Source: Heyndrickxia sp050281185
GTDB lineage: Bacteria > Bacillota > Bacilli > Bacillales > Bacillaceae_C
Assembly (NCBI RefSeq): GCF_050281185.1
Contig: NZ_JBNNWS010000007.1
Coordinates: 186,001 to 250,000, forward strand
DNA length: 64,000 nt
Direction: 5' to 3'
The notes beneath the pieces are model-generated. The model saw only the letters and a list, made by a program, of their open reading frames with translations. It was not told the origin of the DNA and ran no database searches. Position 1 is the first letter of the stretch. Each line of letters opens with the position of its first letter. Below are positions 59,530 through 64,000 of the stretch, one piece after another. The translations under genes and the position numbers were made by a program.

Positions 59530-60159
59530 GTGAGTAATAAAAGAGCAGTACATGCATCGGTAAAGGATGAGCGTCTTGTTAATATGCGAAGGACGCAAAT
59601 GATTCGAGGAGCGGTAGCCCTTTTTAAACAAAAAGGGTTTCACCGTACAACAACGAGAGAAATTGCCCAAGAAGCCGGATTTAGTATTGGTACATTATAT
59701 GAATACATTCGTACAAAGGAAGATATTTTATATCTCGTCTGTGACAGCATTTATGATCAAGTTCGAGACCGCTTGCAAGGAATGGATTTAGAAAAGGGGA
59801 CACTTGAAAGCTTGAAGCTCGGAATTGCCTATTATTTTAACATCATGAACGAAATGCAAGATGAGGTTTTGGTTATGTATCAGGAAGCAAAATCATTATC
59901 CAAAGATGCATTGCCATATGTGTTAAAGAAAGAAATGGAAATGGTAGGCATGTTTGAAACTTTGATTCGTCGATGTATTCAAAATGGTGAACTGGAAATG
60001 GATGATCCACATGTTGATTTATTAGCCCATAATATTTTTGTTCAAGGCCAGATGTGGGGATTTAGACGTTGGGCACTTCAAAAGAATTATTCGATCGAAG
60101 AATATATTGAATTACAAACGAATCTGCTTTTTAAAGGAATCTATGGATTTGAAAAATGA
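59530..60159 (+). CDS. TetR-family regulator of acyl-CoA metabolism (209 aa)
   Basis: The N-terminal helix-turn-helix (ALFKQKGFHRTTTREIAQEAGFSIGTLYEYIRTKEDILYLV) is typical of TetR proteins, and the rest is a helical ligand-binding domain. It is longer by about 15 residues at the N-terminus than B. subtilis FadR and not identical in context, so I do not call it fadR. It may bind acyl-CoA and control this region. The start GTG 59530 has a weak site; ATG 59584 is an alternative. Four bases of coding overlap or gap with the next reading frame show tight linkage to icmF. Confidence 0.82.
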   Translation: MSNKRAVHASVKDERLVNMRRTQMIRGAVALFKQKGFHRTTTREIAQEAGFSIGTLYEYIRTKEDILYLVCDSIYDQVRDRLQGMDLEKGTLESLKLGIAYYFNIMNEMQDEVLVMYQEAKSLSKDALPYVLKKEMEMVGMFETLIRRCIQNGELEMDDPHVDLLAHNIFVQGQMWGFRRWALQKNYSIEEYIELQTNLLFKGIYGFEK

Positions 60160-60179
60160 CGACGAACAGGGGGAGAAGA

Positions 60180-63100
60180 ATGAGCACGGTTGACATTTAC
60201 AAACCAAAAAATTCTGTACGCTTCGTTACAGCATCGAGTCTTTTTGATGGCCATGATGCTTCGATAAACATTATGAGAAGAATCCTGCAATCAAGTGGTG
60301 CAGAGGTAATTCATCTCGGCCATAATCGTTCCGTTGAAGAAGTGGTTAATGCGGCGATTCAAGAGGATGTCCAGGGGATTGCGATTTCGTCTTATCAAGG
60401 CGGACACGTGGAATATTTTAAATATATGTATGACCTTCTCCAAGAAAAGGGAGCATCTCATATTCGTATATATGGCGGCGGAGGCGGTGTCATCATTCCG
60501 CGTGAAATTAAAGAGCTTCATGACTATGGTATTGCTTGGATTTTCTCGCCAGATGATGGTCGTAAATACGGACTTCAAGGGATGATTAACATCATGCTCG
60601 AGGAGTGTGATTATCCAACCATCACTAGTCACCTTAGCGAGGAAATCAATCGATTAAAGGAAGGTAATATTCGGTCAATTGCAAAGCTAATCACACTTGC
60701 GGAGAACCAAGTAGGTGTGAGGGATGAGGTGGCATCAGCTGTTGAAACAGCTTTTGAAGAGATCAAGACATTAGCAAAAAAGGCACCTGTTATCGGGATT
60801 ACAGGTACAGGCGGTGCTGGAAAGAGCTCCTTAACAGATGAACTGATTCGCAGATTTTTAAACGAAATTCCGGATAAAAAAGTTGCTATTTTATCGATTG
60901 ATCCTACAAAGCAAAAAACAGGCGGGGCATTACTTGGCGACCGAATTAGAATGAACGCCATTTTCCATTCCCGTGTGTATATGAGAAGCTTAGCAACACG
61001 GGGATCAAGAAGTGAGTTGTCTCTTGCGATAAGAGATGCAATCAATGTAGTGAAAGCAGCAGGCTATGATTTAGTGATTGTTGAAACGAGCGGGATTGGG
61101 CAAGGGGATGCCGAAATCGCGGAAATAAGTGATATTGCGATGTATGTTATGACAAGTGAATTTGGTGCACCTTCGCAGCTGGAAAAAATCGATATGATTG
61201 ATTTTGCAGATTTAATTGTGATCAACAAATTTGAACGGAAAGGCTCCGAAGATGCTAAAAGCCAGGTTCAAAAGCAATATCAACGCAGTCATTTATTGTT
61301 TGATCAAGATCTTGTAAAAATGCCTGTTTACGGTACGATTGCAAGTCAGTTCAATGACCCAGGTACGAATGCGTTATTTGCTGCATTAATTGAAAAAATA
61401 AATGAAAAAACGGGTACGGAGTGGAAGGTGTCTTTTTCCAAGGATGCAAAGGTTGAAAAACAAAATGTGATTATCCCAAATAGTCGAAGATACTATTTAA
61501 GAGAGATTTCCGAAACCGTACGGAATTATCATAAAAACGCGGACGCTCAAGTTCGTTATGCGCGAAAGCTTTTTCAACTTGAGGGAGCAATTGCTGCTGT
61601 TCAAGAAAAAGAAGCAAATGCTGCAGTTATTACTTCTTTAGAAGCACTGAAAAATGATGTATATGAACAACTCACGGCAGAATCGAAAAAAATAATAAAA
61701 AACTGGGGAGCATTAAAAGAGAAATATTCGGGCAAACAGTTTGTCACTAAAATTCGTGATAAAGAAATTGTTACAGAATTAACGACAAAGAGCTTATCTG
61801 GGTTGGACATTCCAAAAGTAGCTCTTCCAAAATACGAGGATTATGGGGAAATTTTAAAATGGGTCTATAAAGAAAATGTTCCGGGTTCTTTCCCATACAC
61901 CGCAGGGGTGTTCCCATTTAAACGGGAAGGTGAGGATCCAAAAAGACAGTTTGCGGGTGAAGGAACACCAGAACGAACAAACCGTCGCTTCCATTATTTG
62001 TCTGAAAATGATCCTGCAAAACGATTAAGTACTGCATTCGACTCAGTTACCTTATATGGAGAGGATCCAGATTATCGTCCTGATATATATGGAAAAGTTG
62101 GGGAATCAGGTGTAAGTATTTGTACTCTCGATGATATGAAAAAATTATATGCAGGATTTGATTTGTGTCATCCATCGACATCGGTTTCCATGACGATTAA
62201 TGGTCCGGCTCCAATTATTTTAGCGATGTACATGAATACGGCTATTGATCAGCAGGTCCAATTAAAGGAAAAAGAACTTGGAAGAATGTTAACGGTTGAA
62301 GAATTTTCTGATGTAAAGGAAGCTACTCTCCAGGTAGTTAGAGGAACGGTTCAAGCGGATATTTTAAAAGAAGATCAAGGGCAAAACACATGCATTTTCT
62401 CAACAGAGTTTGCTCTTCGTTTGATGGGAGACATTCAACAATACTTCATTGATCATAAAGTACGTAATTATTACTCTGTTTCAATTTCTGGCTATCATAT
62501 TGCAGAAGCAGGGGCGAATCCAATCTCCCAATTAGCCTTTACTTTAGCGAATGGCTTCACATATGTAGAATATTATTTGAGCCGGGGAATGGATATTAAT
62601 GATTTTGCACCTAATTTATCCTTCTTCTTCTCGAATGGGCTTGATCCAGAATACAGTGTGATTGGCCGGGTAGCTAGAAGAATTTGGGCAACTGTTATGA
62701 GAGATAAGTATGGAGCAAACGAAAGAAGTCAGAAACTTAAATACCATATTCAAACTTCTGGACGCTCCCTGCATGCACAGGAAATTGACTTTAATGATAT
62801 CAGAACGACACTACAAGCTTTAATGGCATTACATGATAATTGTAACTCACTCCATACGAATGCTTATGATGAGGCGATTACAACACCAACGGAAGAGTCG
62901 GTAAGGAGAGCAATGGCCATTCAAATGATCATTACAAAAGAGCATGGTTTAACGAAAAATGAAAATCCGTTACAAGGCTCATTCATTATTGAAGAATTAA
63001 CTGATTTAGTAGAGGAAGCTGTTCTTACTGAATTTGATCGATTGAATGATCGAGGCGGTGTTCTTGGGGCAATGGAAACTCAATATCAGCGAGGGAAAAT

Positions 63101-63446
63101 ACAGGAAGAGTCGATGTACTATGAAATGAAAAAGCATAGTGGTGAGCTTCCGATTATTGGTGTAAATACTTATTTAAATCCAAATCCTCCTTCCGAAGAG
63201 GAAATGAATAGTATAGAGCTTGCACGAGCTACAAAGGAAGAAAAAGAAACACAGATTCGTAATCTAAATCTATTTAATGAAAACAACAAAGATAAAATTA
63301 TTCAAGCATTACAAACACTTAAATCGACCGCGGTAAATGGTGGAAATATTTTTGCAGAGTTAATGGAAACCGTAAAGGTAGCAAGTCTTGGTCAAATAAC
63401 AAAGGCATTGTATGAAGTCGGTGGTCAATATCGCAGAAATATGTAG
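60180..63446 (+). CDS. icmF: Fused isobutyryl-CoA mutase IcmF (1088 aa)
   Basis: This coenzyme B12-dependent enzyme interconverts isobutyryl-CoA and n-butyryl-CoA. It has an N-terminal B12-binding domain (about residues 10-140) with DGHDASINIMRRI, a central MeaI-type G-protein chaperone domain with GTGGAGKSSLTDEL and NKFERKG, a linker, and a C-terminal TIM-barrel substrate domain (about 560-1080) with STSVSMTINGPAPI, YSVSISGYHIAEAGANP and ARRIWA. The fusion of all three parts defines IcmF rather than methylmalonyl-CoA mutase. ATG 60180 follows AGGGGGAG; the open frame begins 8 codons upstream at 60156, overlapping the regulator gene. Confidence 0.93.
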   Translation: MSTVDIYKPKNSVRFVTASSLFDGHDASINIMRRILQSSGAEVIHLGHNRSVEEVVNAAIQEDVQGIAISSYQGGHVEYFKYMYDLLQEKGASHIRIYGGGGGVIIPREIKELHDYGIAWIFSPDDGRKYGLQGMINIMLEECDYPTITSHLSEEINRLKEGNIRSIAKLITLAENQVGVRDEVASAVETAFEEIKTLAKKAPVIGITGTGGAGKSSLTDELIRRFLNEIPDKKVAILSIDPTKQKTGGALLGDRIRMNAIFHSRVYMRSLATRGSRSELSLAIRDAINVVKAAGYDLVIVETSGIGQGDAEIAEISDIAMYVMTSEFGAPSQLEKIDMIDFADLIVINKFERKGSEDAKSQVQKQYQRSHLLFDQDLVKMPVYGTIASQFNDPGTNALFAALIEKINEKTGTEWKVSFSKDAKVEKQNVIIPNSRRYYLREISETVRNYHKNADAQVRYARKLFQLEGAIAAVQEKEANAAVITSLEALKNDVYEQLTAESKKIIKNWGALKEKYSGKQFVTKIRDKEIVTELTTKSLSGLDIPKVALPKYEDYGEILKWVYKENVPGSFPYTAGVFPFKREGEDPKRQFAGEGTPERTNRRFHYLSENDPAKRLSTAFDSVTLYGEDPDYRPDIYGKVGESGVSICTLDDMKKLYAGFDLCHPSTSVSMTINGPAPIILAMYMNTAIDQQVQLKEKELGRMLTVEEFSDVKEATLQVVRGTVQADILKEDQGQNTCIFSTEFALRLMGDIQQYFIDHKVRNYYSVSISGYHIAEAGANPISQLAFTLANGFTYVEYYLSRGMDINDFAPNLSFFFSNGLDPEYSVIGRVARRIWATVMRDKYGANERSQKLKYHIQTSGRSLHAQEIDFNDIRTTLQALMALHDNCNSLHTNAYDEAITTPTEESVRRAMAIQMIITKEHGLTKNENPLQGSFIIEELTDLVEEAVLTEFDRLNDRGGVLGAMETQYQRGKIQEESMYYEMKKHSGELPIIGVNTYLNPNPPSEEEMNSIELARATKEEKETQIRNLNLFNENNKDKIIQALQTLKSTAVNGGNIFAELMETVKVASLGQITKALYEVGGQYRRNM

Positions 63447-63471
63447 TGAAAAACACCTCCTTTATAAAAGG

Positions 63472-63504
63472 ACTCCTTAGCAGACCTAGCTGAGGAGTTT
63501 TTTT
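63472..63504 (+). terminator. Terminator of icmF
   Basis: ACTCCTTAGC (63472-63481) and GCTGAGGAGT (63489-63498) form a 10-bp stem with one G-U pair, followed by seven T residues. Confidence 0.85.
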
Positions 63505-63507
63505 AAA

Positions 63508-63612
63508 AGCTCTTTTCGTAAACTTTGTTACAATTCGATACAACTTAAAATCGGCAAAGATTTTACGAAGTAAATATCGATATAAATTTTTACAATCTAA
63601 AGGAAAATAGCC
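63508..63612 (-). mobile_element. Degenerate MITE-like remnant, reverse orientation (105 bp)
   Basis: AGCTCTTTTCGTAAACTTTGTT at the left is the reverse complement of the element's right end, with the first G lost. GGAAAATAGCC at the right is the complement of the left end. The internal AAAATC...GATTTT pair is partly present. No target duplication is found, so the insertion is old. Confidence 0.6.
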
Positions 63613-63739
63613 TTTAAACAGGACGAGAAAATAGAAATTTATTATGAAGCTATTGTATGATGGATCAAGTAAAAGGTAAAATCAAATATAGAAATAAAAT
63701 TATTTAGTTATAATGGATGCTGCCTAAATAGGATGTGAG

Positions 63740-63904
63740 ATGATGCAATACAAAAAATTACTGAAATACATCGGTATCCTTTCTTTTGTTATTTTTGGAT
63801 ATTTTCTATATACGAAACAGTTAGGCGCCATTCCATTTTTGCTTTTATCCATCATACTTTTTTACATATCTTTTCGTCATATGAAGCGTTCTAAAAAGGA
63901 ATAA
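63740..63904 (+). CDS. Small membrane protein (54 aa)
   Basis: This short ORF starts with ATG 63740 (or ATG 63743) after AGGATGTGAG and ends KRSKKE. It has two hydrophobic segments (about residues 11-23 and 30-44) separated by a short polar loop with a lysine, and a basic C-terminus. A perfect -10 box TATAAT (63705-63710) lies upstream without a good -35 box. The family is unknown. B. subtilis has rpoE soon after acdA, but this is not rpoE. Confidence 0.6.
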   Translation: MMQYKKLLKYIGILSFVIFGYFLYTKQLGAIPFLLLSIILFYISFRHMKRSKKE

Positions 63905-64000
63905 AGCTTTAAACCAATCATCTTTATGTAATCAGGTGTAATAAAAAACATAGTAAAGGACATTTTTAAGGTAGCATAAATGTTTTGAATTTGTTTATAA

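Overview
The window reads as a chromosomal segment from an AT-rich, endospore-forming member of the Bacillaceae outside the B. subtilis species group. The core genes ywdI, ywdK, gerQ, hemQ, lipL, rsfA, ywfO, ywgA, ywhB, ywhC, ywhD, pbpG, speE, speB, ywiB, argS, a cardiolipin synthase gene, fadF and acdA occur in the order known from the left chromosome arm of B. subtilis. This includes the spore genes rsfA, gerQ and pbpG. A perfect parS site at 8974-8989 fits an origin-proximal position. The + strand probably runs away from oriC.

Layout. 1-1.4 kb: a leader peptide and attenuator in front of an rsgA-type ribosome-assembly GTPase. 1.4-6.3 kb: a two-component system and a lantibiotic-immunity-like ABC transporter. 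6.6-9 kb: a molybdopterin cluster (mobA, moaE, moaD, a moeB-like gene), followed by parS. 9-10.8 kb: ywdI, ywdK, gerQ. 11.1-21.1 kb: an accessory block with a lipoprotein, a MacB-like ABC pair, a two-component system, and a convergent BceAB-like transporter plus a DUF418 protein; both outer promoters carry the same inverted-repeat motif. 21.2-23 kb: hemQ and lipL, with no pta between them. 23-27.2 kb: a bmrCD-like multidrug exporter behind its own leader peptide and terminators. 27.4-36.9 kb: the conserved rsfA to speB run. 37.6-47 kb: a second accessory block built around a ComX-like peptide, ComP and ComA, with no comQ, followed by a small secreted-type protein and a six-gene ABC transporter operon. 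47.2-52 kb: a TauE-like exporter, ywiB, argS and a cardiolipin synthase. 52.2-63.4 kb: a FadR-type fatty-acid and branched-chain acyl-CoA regulon (fadF, thiolase, 3-hydroxyacyl-CoA dehydrogenase, two acyl-CoA dehydrogenases, a TetR regulator, IcmF). 63.7 kb: a small membrane protein.

The non-coding DNA is unusually rich. It holds four intact copies of a short inverted-repeat transposable element with exact 8-bp target duplications. It also holds at least six copies of a hairpin repeat of about 155 bp (some with an upstream extension), three arrays of about 21-bp period directly after stop codons, and two triplets of one identical 20-bp palindrome spaced exactly 171 bp and 182 bp apart.

The two most interesting candidates are the comQ-less, tryptophan-less ComX-ComP-ComA locus with its probable effector operon, and the evenly spaced palindrome arrays. 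The leader attenuator before rsgA is a third. All functions are inferred by reading the sequence; no database search was run.
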